A stretch of 64,000 bases of DNA from positions 1 through 64,000 of the forward strand of contig NZ_JAKFZN010000002.1 in assembly GCF_021654165.1 (NCBI RefSeq), in the 5' to 3' direction. The notes under the pieces are model-generated. The model ran no database searches. It was given only the letters and a program-made list of their open reading frames with translations, and was not told where the DNA came from. How positions within the stretch are numbered: position 1 is the first letter of the stretch; the number at the start of each line of letters is the position of its first letter. This document shows, one piece after another, positions 9,674-17,697 of the stretch. The position numbers were made by a program, and so were the translations under genes. The DNA comes from Nereida sp. MMG025. GTDB taxonomy: Bacteria; Pseudomonadota; Alphaproteobacteria; Rhodobacterales; Rhodobacteraceae.

Positions 9674-10195
9674 TTAGGGCGCGCCGTTCGCTGCCAGATA
9701 TGCGATCAGATTGGCGCGGTCTTCGATGTCTGCCAATCCGCGATAGGCCATAGCTGTGCCTGGCGCATATTCACGTGGGTTTTCGAGGAAGCCGTTCAGG
9801 TTTTCCGGTGTCCATGCACCACCCACGGCGACCAGAGCGCCCGAGTAGTTGTAGCCGTCTACAGCACCTTTTTCACGGCCGACGACGTTATACAGGTGTG
9901 GACCTGTGCCATTCGCGCCATCTTCGATCTTGTGGCAAGCAGCACATTGGCGCCAGATACGGCTGGCGGCACTCGCGTCTGCATTTGCGTAAACTTCTTC
10001 GAAGCTAACTTGCACAACTTCTTCTTCTGCCGCGTCATCCCCTTCGACAGGAATCACATAGGCTTGTTGTTCTTCGCCATATCCATGGCCGCCACCGGTG
10101 TGGTAAAGTTCTTCTGCGGCCCATGCACCAAGCAAAAAGACCAATAGGGAGCCGCACAAGCCACCCAAAACTTTTGTAAACGTCATCGTGTCCAT
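9674..10195 (-). CDS. cycM: Membrane-anchored cytochrome c (CycM/c-y type)
   Basis: A 173-residue class I cytochrome c tethered to the inner membrane by an uncleaved N-terminal helix (about residues 8-26). A Gly/Glu-rich linker follows, then the heme domain with the attachment motif CAACH at residues 84-88 and the Met ligand in PGTAMAY (Met149). Proteins of this layout carry electrons from the bc1 complex to terminal oxidases. It is divergent from the prephenate dehydratase gene, an arrangement I know from other Rhodobacterales. The role is inferred from the family; an equivalent name is cytochrome c-y. Confidence 0.88.
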   Translation of the reverse strand: MDTMTFTKVLGGLCGSLLVFLLGAWAAEELYHTGGGHGYGEEQQAYVIPVEGDDAAEEEVVQVSFEEVYANADASAASRIWRQCAACHKIEDGANGTGPHLYNVVGREKGAVDGYNYSGALVAVGGAWTPENLNGFLENPREYAPGTAMAYRGLADIEDRANLIAYLAANGAP

Positions 10196-10316
10196 TTTGT
10201 CGCGTCCATCATTTGGCGTTTCGTCGGGGGTCTATATGCGCTTTCAAACGAAAAGAGCAAGGTATATGCACCGCGACCAAACGCCCTTTTTATGAATAAG
10301 TCGCGGAGACTTTGAG

Positions 10317-11150
10317 TTGACCAAGAAAATTGCATTTCAAGGCGAGCTTGGAGCCTATTCCCATGAGGCGTGTGCCGCGGCCCGTCCTGATCACGAGCCT
10401 TTGCCCTGCAAAACATTCGAGGACGTGATTGAAGCCGTGCGCAAGGGGCATGCAGATCTGGCGATGCTGCCGGTTGAGAACAGCATCTATGGCCGCGTCG
10501 CGGATATTCACCGCCTGCTGCCAAGTTCGGGGCTTTATATCATAGACGAAGCGTTCGTCCGCGTGCGCATTGCGTTGATGGCAGGCGAAGATGCAACGCT
10601 GGACGATATCAAACTGGTCCGCGCCCATCCCGTTTTGATCCCGCAGTGCCGCAGCTTTCTGGCCGAACACGGCATTACCGCCGAAGCCGCGATCGACAAC
10701 GCAGGAGCGGCCGCAGATTTGGCAGCATCGGGCGAGGTGGGCGCAGGTGCACTGGCATCGGAATTGGCCGCACAGCAATACGGGCTGAAGGTGCTTGCGC
10801 GTGATATTGAGGACAATGACACCAACACCACACGGTTCTTGATTATGTCGCGCGAGATGGATTTGAAACGGCGCGGCAAGGCCGTGATGATGACCAGCTT
10901 TGTGTTTCGGGTGCGCAACATTCCTGCTGCGCTGTATAAGGCGATGGGCGGATTTGCCACCAACGGTATCAACATGACCAAGCTTGAAAGCTATATGGTG
11001 AACGGCGCATTCACCGCGACCCAGTTCTTTGCCGATATCGAAGGTCACCCTGATGACAGAAACGTGCAGCTTGCGATGGAAGAGCTGGACTATTTCACCG
11101 ATCAGGTCAGTTTGCTTGGGGTCTACCCGGCAGATCCGCAGCGCAGTTAA
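10317..11150 (+). CDS. pheA: Prephenate dehydratase
   Basis: A 277-residue enzyme that converts prephenate to phenylpyruvate in phenylalanine synthesis. The catalytic domain (about 1-185) starts FQGELGAYSHEA and contains NTTRFLIM, which includes the Thr-Arg-Phe catalytic motif. An ACT regulatory domain (about 190-270) follows, with IPAALYKAMGGFATNGINMTKLES. It is monofunctional, without a chorismate mutase domain. The start is a TTG codon at 10317, with GGAG 8 nt upstream; no ATG fits the family's N-terminus. The cycM gene lies divergently 121 bp away. Confidence 0.93.
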   Translation: MTKKIAFQGELGAYSHEACAAARPDHEPLPCKTFEDVIEAVRKGHADLAMLPVENSIYGRVADIHRLLPSSGLYIIDEAFVRVRIALMAGEDATLDDIKLVRAHPVLIPQCRSFLAEHGITAEAAIDNAGAAADLAASGEVGAGALASELAAQQYGLKVLARDIEDNDTNTTRFLIMSREMDLKRRGKAVMMTSFVFRVRNIPAALYKAMGGFATNGINMTKLESYMVNGAFTATQFFADIEGHPDDRNVQLAMEELDYFTDQVSLLGVYPADPQRS

Positions 11151-11183
11151 ACCACTGCGCTGCGTTTTGAATGGAAAAGCGGT

Positions 11184-11756
11184 TTAGTAGATACCGCCCT
11201 TGTCCACTTTCTTGGAAAAATCGGTCTCGCCGCCGTCTGCCAACAGCTTGGCTTGTGACACCCAGTTGTCGCGCGAGGCACGGCCTTTGAAACTTGCGAG
11301 GTTGCTATCGACCCACGCCAGTTCAGAGTCCGACCAAGAGGCAATCTGGTCAAAGTGCCAGAACCCAAGCTGGTTGCACAGTTTTTCCATTTGCGGGCCA
11401 ATGCCTTTGATCCGCTTGAGATCATCTGCCTTGCCACCACGCGGCGCATCAAGGGTTGTGGGTTTTTCTTGCTCTTCCACCGCTGGCACAGCGGCAAGGG
11501 GCGCCGCCACAGCGGCGGCTGCCACGGGTGCCGGTTTGCTTTGCAGATCGGCGACACGTGCGTTGCATGTGTTCAAATCTGCCTCAAGTTCGGCAATGCG
11601 GCGATCTTTTTGGGCGATCAGATCGGCATCACCATTGCCTTCGACCACCTCTTCTCTCTTGCTCCAGATGATCCAGCCAGCCAGCAGACCAAGCAAAGCG
11701 GCCAGCAGGATCAATCCCCACATCTCGCCAAGCAAAAAACCCCAATTCTGTATCAT
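11184..11756 (-). CDS. Membrane-anchored helix-hairpin-helix protein
   Basis: A 190-residue protein with one N-terminal membrane helix (about 8-31), a charged heptad-like segment (IAQKDRRIAELEADL, about 47-62), an Ala/Pro-rich linker and a C-terminal domain from about residue 108. That domain has DDLKRIKGIGPQMEKLCNQLG, a helix-hairpin-helix of the type also found in ribosomal-protein L21-associated and NADH-dehydrogenase-associated proteins in alphaproteobacteria. HhH motifs often bind DNA, but in this family the function is not known to me. AAGGA precedes the ATG at 11756. It lies 24 bp after the stop side of the BON/OmpA gene on the same strand. Confidence 0.75.
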   Translation of the reverse strand: MIQNWGFLLGEMWGLILLAALLGLLAGWIIWSKREEVVEGNGDADLIAQKDRRIAELEADLNTCNARVADLQSKPAPVAAAAVAAPLAAVPAVEEQEKPTTLDAPRGGKADDLKRIKGIGPQMEKLCNQLGFWHFDQIASWSDSELAWVDSNLASFKGRASRDNWVSQAKLLADGGETDFSKKVDKGGIY

Positions 11757-11780
11757 AACGCGTCCTTCCGTAACCTGAAC

Positions 11781-13592
11781 CTAGTCTCGCCACACCAAAA
11801 CGGTGCGACGATTTTCGGCGCGCCCTTCTTCGGTATCATTGTCTGCAATCGGGCGGCTTTCGCCGAAACCGATGGATGTTAAACGTGCGTTTTCAATGCC
11901 GCGCTCGGCCAAGGCGGCGACCACGGCATTCGCGCGGTCACGGCTGAGCAGTTGGTTGCTTTCGGCGCTACCGACACTGTCGGTATGGCCCTGAACGATC
12001 ACCGTCAGCTCAGCGTTTTGGGCAAAGCACGTTGTCACAAGCCCTGCGAGTTCAGCAATCACCGAACGCGATGTTGCATCCAACTGGGCCGAGCCTGTCA
12101 CGAAGTTAATGGACTGGCCTTCAAAGACCGCACGTGTGGCATCATCGCAGAGGTTGGCAGTGGCATTACTGATGTCCACAACAGGCACCCAGAACCCGTT
12201 TTGATACACCTCGTCGCGCCCTGTCAGCGCATTGGGGCGCAGATCGCCATCGTTAAAGCGCGGCTCTGCCCGCGTGAGCGCGACGGATGTGTAAAGGCCC
12301 GTATCTGTCAGACGTTGCTCAATTTGATCCAAATCGGCTTCGCGCAGAACAGTTCCTTCCAAAGCAACATCTTCGCCCATCACGGTGGCGCGCACGGTTT
12401 CAAACTCTGGCAAAAACGGCTCAAGCCCCGTCAGCGCGTCTGTTACAGGGGCGGCCGCTGTCGTGCCTGTTGATTGCAGGCTGCCCGTGACAGCAGGCGC
12501 GCCAATCTGTTGGGCGATGCTGGCTTCTGACAGATCAGCCGGGGCGACACCGCCCACAAACAAACCGCGCACGCGGTCATAGCGCACCGACATATCCGCT
12601 TCGATCACCGGCGGGGGCGCCACGGTAAGCGCGGCCAACGCTGTGCCGCCGCCCTGCGCGGCCAAACCTTCAACCGCCTGGGTGACGTCGGCCATATCAG
12701 CATCTGTCGCAGCCTCGCCCGAGATCGTCATCTGCATATCATCAACACTCAGCGTGCCTGTGTTCAGACGTTGTAACTGGCCCAGACCCCCAAGGGTCAT
12801 CGTGGACCAGCCATCAGGCGCTGTGCGTGCAATGACCAACCCACTGGCATCGGCCCCTGTTTGCGATGCGATTTGCGCGCGCACCTCTTCGGACGGGATA
12901 AACCCCTCAAGCGTCATGGTGCCGTCAGCGGCCCTTTGTGCATTAAGCGTGAAACGGTCAATCGTTGGCACAAATGTGACGTCCTGGGTCACTGCAAAAT
13001 CACCTTCAAGACCCGCAACCGATGCAGTGACCGTATCCAGAACCTCTTGTGAAGGTGCCTCGCCTGTCAATGTCACGGCTGTGTCGGTTACGCGCAATTC
13101 GCCAAACGTCAGTGCGTTCAGTGCGTCCAACCCCGTTGTCATGGCTTGTGTGTAGTTTGCTGGCGCACCCGATGCCAAAGGCAGATCCCCAAGGGCTGCC
13201 ACGCCGCTGGCATCTACCAAACCGCTTTGCACTGCAGCCGTTGGCACAGTGCCATCGGCGCTATAGTCGCCCGCGTCGGACTTAACCACACCAGTGATAT
13301 AGGGGCTGGCCACGGGGATAACTTGCAGGTCGTCGCGCACAACGCGCCGCCCTTCCACGGCGGTGGCCGCTGCCACAAGCGCATCGCGCTCGGCGGCGCT
13401 GTCTGCGATGCCCGTCAAAACAATGTCGCGTCCAAAGACTTCGGTTTGCACGCCATGGATGCTTTGTTCACTGACCACTTGGGCGGCTTGGGAAATCTTG
13501 GTTTCCATTTCGACGGCGTTGTTGAAATTGCCCCATGCACCAAGGCCTACGACACCCAACCCAAGCACACCAAGACCCAAACCCTTAGACAT
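11781..13592 (-). CDS. BON/OmpA-domain outer-envelope protein
   Basis: A 603-residue protein with a short N-terminal membrane or signal helix (LGLGVLGLGVVGLGAW), a BON-type domain near residues 45-95 (DIVLTGIADSAAERDALVAAA), several further alpha/beta repeats of similar style and a C-terminal OmpA peptidoglycan-binding domain (about 485-603). The OmpA part has INFVTGSAQLD, VQGHTDSVGS and the RDRANAV and RRTVLVW stretches. It probably links the envelope to peptidoglycan. The ATG at 13592 is preferred to one 30 nt upstream because AAGGGG sits 7 nt before it. The spacing suggests co-transcription with the following HhH gene. Confidence 0.85.
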   Translation of the reverse strand: MSKGLGLGVLGLGVVGLGAWGNFNNAVEMETKISQAAQVVSEQSIHGVQTEVFGRDIVLTGIADSAAERDALVAAATAVEGRRVVRDDLQVIPVASPYITGVVKSDAGDYSADGTVPTAAVQSGLVDASGVAALGDLPLASGAPANYTQAMTTGLDALNALTFGELRVTDTAVTLTGEAPSQEVLDTVTASVAGLEGDFAVTQDVTFVPTIDRFTLNAQRAADGTMTLEGFIPSEEVRAQIASQTGADASGLVIARTAPDGWSTMTLGGLGQLQRLNTGTLSVDDMQMTISGEAATDADMADVTQAVEGLAAQGGGTALAALTVAPPPVIEADMSVRYDRVRGLFVGGVAPADLSEASIAQQIGAPAVTGSLQSTGTTAAAPVTDALTGLEPFLPEFETVRATVMGEDVALEGTVLREADLDQIEQRLTDTGLYTSVALTRAEPRFNDGDLRPNALTGRDEVYQNGFWVPVVDISNATANLCDDATRAVFEGQSINFVTGSAQLDATSRSVIAELAGLVTTCFAQNAELTVIVQGHTDSVGSAESNQLLSRDRANAVVAALAERGIENARLTSIGFGESRPIADNDTEEGRAENRRTVLVWRD

Positions 13593-13677
13593 CACACACC
13601 CCTTCAAAAAGTCGATAACCAAGCGAATGGGAATATTAACGCAACGTCAACAATTAATTCACTTTTAGGGGTATTGT

Positions 13678-14145
13678 TCAGCCAACCGCCTTAAAATCGT
13701 CCTCGATGCTCTCTGCAAAGGCACCCATCCGCTTGCGCAGTTTGCGATTTATGCGTCGCTTGGCCAGCTTGAGCGACTGAATAACCAGTTTGGCACGCAA
13801 CGATTTAGACACCATTTTGATATCCAGCGTCAGCCGTGTGCGCGATGGCGACAACGCCACCAGATCAAGCGTGACCACAGCCACCAGCCCCTTGATCCGT
13901 GTTCGGTATACCACCGATGTCGGATGATCCAGCTGCGCCACTTTTACAGTCATGCGCCGTTCGGCCCCGCGCAGCATGAACGACACTTCCCATTTCGCAC
14001 CATCGCCAGACGCAGCCCCCTGTTCGACACGGCGCACCTTTGCACCGCGCCGCAACACACCGCGTTCAAACGCATCAAAGTTTGTGACGCGTGCAAAAAC
14101 ATACTCAATAGGCGCTGAGATATCTTCGACGACAGAAATTTTCAT
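13678..14145 (-). CDS. SRPBCC-fold protein
   Basis: A 155-residue cytoplasmic protein with the START/SRPBCC pattern: an opening strand with the IxAPIEYVFARVTNFDAFE motif, alternating beta strands, and a long basic C-terminal helix (LKLAKRRINRKLRKRMGAF). Such proteins bind hydrophobic ligands in a helix-grip cavity; the ligand here is unknown. It is on the same strand as nudC, which ends 39 bp upstream of it. Confidence 0.75.
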   Translation of the reverse strand: MKISVVEDISAPIEYVFARVTNFDAFERGVLRRGAKVRRVEQGAASGDGAKWEVSFMLRGAERRMTVKVAQLDHPTSVVYRTRIKGLVAVVTLDLVALSPSRTRLTLDIKMVSKSLRAKLVIQSLKLAKRRINRKLRKRMGAFAESIEDDFKAVG

Positions 14146-14184
14146 AAGCCTGCTCGCTTGTTTTTTTGATAGCTAACTTTGCCG

Positions 14185-15156
14185 TTAATCCAACGTGTCG
14201 GCAAGCCAGTTATGCAAAAGAAAATGCGCAATCGCGCCTTCGCGGGCAGGATTGATCAAAGGGTGGTTGCCTTCAAAAACCTGCGCCATCTCTTCGCGCG
14301 TGACCCAAACCGCATCCTCGATCTCGCTTGGATCAATGGTGATCTGCGATGTGGTCGCCTGCCCCCATGCCCCAAACATCAACGATGCGGGAAACGGCCA
14401 CGGCTGTGATGCCAGATAGCGTACAGGGCCGACGCGCACGCCTGCTTCTTCGAAAACTTCGCGGCGCACCGCAGCTTCCAGCGTTTCACCAGGCTCCACA
14501 AATCCGGCCAAAAGCGAATACATCTTGTCCGGCCACCCGGGCGAGCGGCCAACCAGAACCGAATTTCCATGGGTGATCAGCATAATGACAACTGGGTCCG
14601 TGCGCGGAAAATGATGCCGCCCGCAGTCAGGGCAGTTTCGTTGCCACCCTGCCTGCGCCATCTGGCTGGCCGCACCGCAATTGGCACAAAACCCGTGAAT
14701 GCGGTGCCACTCCAATATACCGCGCGCCGTTGCCGCCAATTCGGCATCACGCGGCGACAGGTGCGTCATGATCCCCCGCAATTCGCAAAACGCCCAATGG
14801 TCTGGCACGTCAGGTGGCGTTTGTTGGGTCGGGTCAAGGAACTGATTAAGCTGGCTGTCATCCAGGTCGTCGGGCACCCAGTGGGACACATCGACGGCAA
14901 AAAGCGGCCCGCGGTCTTCGTCTTGGCCCAAAAACACGGCCTGTTCGGCCCCTTTGGCAAGCGTTTGCGCCACCAAAGGATGTGTTGCGGACACCAATCC
15001 AAGGGCCGCATCCGCGATCAACGGTTTGCCGCGCCACATCATCAAAACCTGCGCGGGGCCTTGAATATCACGTGCCAAGCGCTGTGCATCACCACGCCGT
15101 TCCGCATGACGCTCAAGGCGCGAGCCTCCGAAGGTAACTGTTTCTGCATGTCTCAC
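14185..15156 (-). CDS. nudC: NAD+ diphosphatase NudC (Nudix hydrolase)
   Basis: A 323-residue Nudix hydrolase that cleaves NAD(H) to NMN(H) and AMP; family members also remove NAD caps from RNA. It shows the NudC zinc ribbon (CANCG ... CPDCG), the Nudix box GFVEPGETLEAAVRREVFEEAGV in part (catalytic glutamates in REVFEE) and the diagnostic SQPWPFP just after it. The long open frame extends 54 codons upstream, but family proteins start near HAETVTFGG, so I take the GTG at 15156, which has a purine-rich GAGGCGG upstream. The 5' part of the longer frame would overlap the divergent phosphatase gene's leader. Confidence 0.9.
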   Translation of the reverse strand: MRHAETVTFGGSRLERHAERRGDAQRLARDIQGPAQVLMMWRGKPLIADAALGLVSATHPLVAQTLAKGAEQAVFLGQDEDRGPLFAVDVSHWVPDDLDDSQLNQFLDPTQQTPPDVPDHWAFCELRGIMTHLSPRDAELAATARGILEWHRIHGFCANCGAASQMAQAGWQRNCPDCGRHHFPRTDPVVIMLITHGNSVLVGRSPGWPDKMYSLLAGFVEPGETLEAAVRREVFEEAGVRVGPVRYLASQPWPFPASLMFGAWGQATTSQITIDPSEIEDAVWVTREEMAQVFEGNHPLINPAREGAIAHFLLHNWLADTLD

Positions 15157-15317
15157 GACGCGCGCCGCCTCACTTGTTTGCTGTGCCTGCGTCGCATACC
15201 CAACATCCCCAAGTTTGGCGAGGGACTTTTGAATACAACCTATGGTTGACAAGCCCATCAGCCGCACCAATGATGCGCCCATCACGGGGAATTTCAGAAA
15301 GGCCGTTCGGACCTGCA

Positions 15318-17063
15318 ATGCCCAAAGTGCACCTATCCCTTTTTGTCACCACCGATGTCCACGGGCGTATCGTGCCAGAGCCAGAGCAAACCCGCGTGGG
15401 CAGCCTGTCTTTGCTCGCATCGGCTTTGGCAGACCTCAGACAGCATGTGCCAAACGTCATCGCACTGGATAACGGTGATACGCTGCAAGGCTCTGCCGTT
15501 TCGGATTGGGCTGCAGCGGTTCAGCCCGCATTGGTAAATCCCGTGATCCAGACCTTCAATGTGATGGGCTATGATGCCGGCACACTTGGCAATCATGAAT
15601 TTGACTTTGGCACTGCGTTTCTTGGTGCCGCGATCAAGGATGCGCAATTTCCCTTTGTCTGCGCAAACATTGTCAGCACAGACCCGCATCTTTCAAAAGT
15701 GCAGCCCTTTGTTTTGATCGAACGCAAAATGACAGACACCCAAGGCGCCCCCCGCATCGTAAAAATAGGGGTCACGGGATGCATCACGCAGGCCACACAA
15801 CACTGGGCGCGCAAGGATCTGGGCACGCACACCCAGATCACCGATTGCGTCGCTGCCACGCGCCATGCCCTTGCTGCACTTGACCAGATGGGGGCGGATG
15901 TCACCATTTGCCTTGCCCATATGGGAATGGCTGAAAAGGGGGCAACAGCCGATACCGCCATGAATGAAAACAGGGCCGATGAACTTGCAGAGTTGTCAAA
16001 TCTCGATGTTCTGATCACAGGCCACACGCATATGTCGTTTGCGACGCGCAATGCCACAAAGCCTGTGATCGTCTCGCCCGGATCAAAGGCCCAGGCCTAT
16101 GGTCGCGTCGATCTCGAACTGGACGGGACAGGCGCAACCGTCAGCGATGCCCGCATCATCCCCTGCCCCCCCGCGCCACAAGATACCGCCATCACAGATC
16201 TGGCAGCGCCCTACCTTCAAGGTGTCAGCGCGTGGCAATCGCAACGGCTTGGGTCCACGGACGTGCCACTGAGCACCGATTTTGCCCTGCTGTTCCCAAG
16301 CACCGCGTTACAGCTGATCGCCGATGCAAAACTTGCATGGGCCAACACCCAGAACATCCCGCGCGATCAGCCCGTTCTGGCGCAGGCGGCTGCCTTGCGG
16401 TTTGGCCTGATGCGGCGGCGCGAAAGCTACACCCATATTCCCAAAGGGCCCATCACACGGGCTGATCTGCTTCACCTTTATCCCTTCCAAAACGATATCG
16501 CGCTTGTCACGATCACGGGCGCGCAACTGCATCAACTTCTTCTTAACAGCGCACAATGCTTTGCCCAATGCAGCCCCGCCCAAGATGGACCACAATGGAT
16601 TATGCAAAGCGGCGTCGCGCCCTATCGATCCGATGTTATCTTTGGCATCGATTACCGCGTGGACATCACCAAAGCCACCGATGACCCCGCCCGCATTACG
16701 CCCATCCTTCATAACGGCACCGCCATCACAGCCGATATGCGCTTCACCCTTGCGACCAGCGAATTTGCGATGAACGACAGGATGCCTGCCATCGGTGGCC
16801 CCTTGGATATTCTCCGCATAGGCGCGGCCCCGTCGCTGCGCGACGTGCTGACAGATCACCTTGAACAGGCAAGCCCCGTCACGCCGCGCCCCACCCATGC
16901 AGGATGCCCCATCGGTGCGCCAGGCCAGACAATCGCCTTTTATGCCCCCGATCGCGCCCCGCCCGAAATCGATGGGCTTCAACGTATCGCCCCCCACCCG
17001 ACCGAACCGGATATGGCGCGCTTTGATTATACATTCCCCCGTGACGCCCCACCCGTGTCGTGA
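15318..17063 (+). CDS. 5'-nucleotidase/2',3'-cyclic phosphodiesterase family protein
   Basis: A 581-residue two-domain enzyme. The N-terminal calcineurin-like metallophosphatase domain carries the metal-binding motifs TTDVHGR, NGDTLQG, GNHEFDFG, LAHMGM and GHTH. The C-terminal domain (about 320-540) is the 5'-nucleotidase substrate-binding type, with LYPFQNDI and EFAMNDRM. Family members hydrolyse nucleoside phosphates, usually in the periplasm. Here no signal peptide is seen from the ATG at 15318 or from the longer frame opening at 15174, so export is unclear; this may be a cytoplasmic variant. It is divergent from nudC, another nucleotide-cleaving enzyme. Confidence 0.85.
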   Translation: MPKVHLSLFVTTDVHGRIVPEPEQTRVGSLSLLASALADLRQHVPNVIALDNGDTLQGSAVSDWAAAVQPALVNPVIQTFNVMGYDAGTLGNHEFDFGTAFLGAAIKDAQFPFVCANIVSTDPHLSKVQPFVLIERKMTDTQGAPRIVKIGVTGCITQATQHWARKDLGTHTQITDCVAATRHALAALDQMGADVTICLAHMGMAEKGATADTAMNENRADELAELSNLDVLITGHTHMSFATRNATKPVIVSPGSKAQAYGRVDLELDGTGATVSDARIIPCPPAPQDTAITDLAAPYLQGVSAWQSQRLGSTDVPLSTDFALLFPSTALQLIADAKLAWANTQNIPRDQPVLAQAAALRFGLMRRRESYTHIPKGPITRADLLHLYPFQNDIALVTITGAQLHQLLLNSAQCFAQCSPAQDGPQWIMQSGVAPYRSDVIFGIDYRVDITKATDDPARITPILHNGTAITADMRFTLATSEFAMNDRMPAIGGPLDILRIGAAPSLRDVLTDHLEQASPVTPRPTHAGCPIGAPGQTIAFYAPDRAPPEIDGLQRIAPHPTEPDMARFDYTFPRDAPPVS

Positions 17064-17099
17064 TTAACCTGCGCCCAAACAAGCAGACAGGCACATCAC

Positions 17100-17444
17100 A
17101 TGAAACTTATCCGCACTTTTATTCTTCTTGCCGTCATCGCAGGCGGTCTTGGCTATCTGACAAAACCAAGCGAAGCCGATGTCGACGCCAAGATCAGCGA
17201 AACCATCGCACAGGCAATCGCAAGCGGCGATGTCGATGCAGCCCGGGACCCCGCTCTGGCCCTTGTGCTTCTGACCTGCAAAAGCAATCAATCCACCTGT
17301 GCCCAAATCCTCAAAAGCGGCATTGAAACACGTGTCGATGATCGCCTTGTCTATACATCTGTCGATGTTCAGGGCTTTGGCCACCGCGCCACATGCTATG
17401 GCGCTTTCACGCAGTTTTTCTGCCCCGGTGGCTTGCAGAAATAG
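17100..17444 (+). CDS. Small secreted protein, unknown function
   Basis: A 114-residue protein starting with a hydrophobic leader (MKLIRTFILLAVIAGGLGYL) that may be a signal peptide or single anchor. The remainder is acidic, with three cysteines (CKSNQSTC and ATCYG) and a fourth in FFCPGG, so disulfides are likely in the periplasm. The N-terminal pattern GYLTKPSEADVDAKI is reminiscent of DUF4359, but I cannot confirm this. It starts 36 bp after the phosphatase gene and could share its transcript. Confidence 0.7.
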   Translation: MKLIRTFILLAVIAGGLGYLTKPSEADVDAKISETIAQAIASGDVDAARDPALALVLLTCKSNQSTCAQILKSGIETRVDDRLVYTSVDVQGFGHRATCYGAFTQFFCPGGLQK

Positions 17445-17485
17445 GATTCTTGCGAATCTGACGCGCCGCCCCTATATCAAGCGGC

Positions 17486-17579
17486 GAGAGGTTGGCGCGG
17501 GCAAGTGCCTCGCCAACCTGGTCAGGACCGGAAGGTAGCAGCCACAACGAGCCCCACTTGGGTCGATGTCCAACCTCTC
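17486..17579 (+). ncRNA. ffs: Signal recognition particle RNA (4.5S type)
   Basis: The conserved SRP core GGTCAGGACCGG followed by AAGGTAGCAGCC is present, and the ends pair: GAGAGGTTGG (17486-17495) with CCAACCTCTC (17570-17579). The molecule would be about 94-97 nt, the usual bacterial small SRP RNA. It binds Ffh and directs nascent membrane proteins to the Sec translocon. The position just upstream of dnaX is familiar in this group. The exact ends are inferred from the pairing. Confidence 0.95.
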
Positions 17580-17697
17580 ACCCACGCATCTTCGCCGCGC
17601 ACAGAAGATCGCGCCAGCGTCCCGCACAACCGTCATTCCCCTGTGGACCTTGCCCGCCCCGCGCCCTAGTCTGCATCCGTTCACGCAAGAGGCCGCA

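Noticed and set aside
8536-9753. A 405-codon plus-strand frame opposite yejA
   Set aside because: Antisense shadow; it also reads through the spacer hairpins at 9594-9656.
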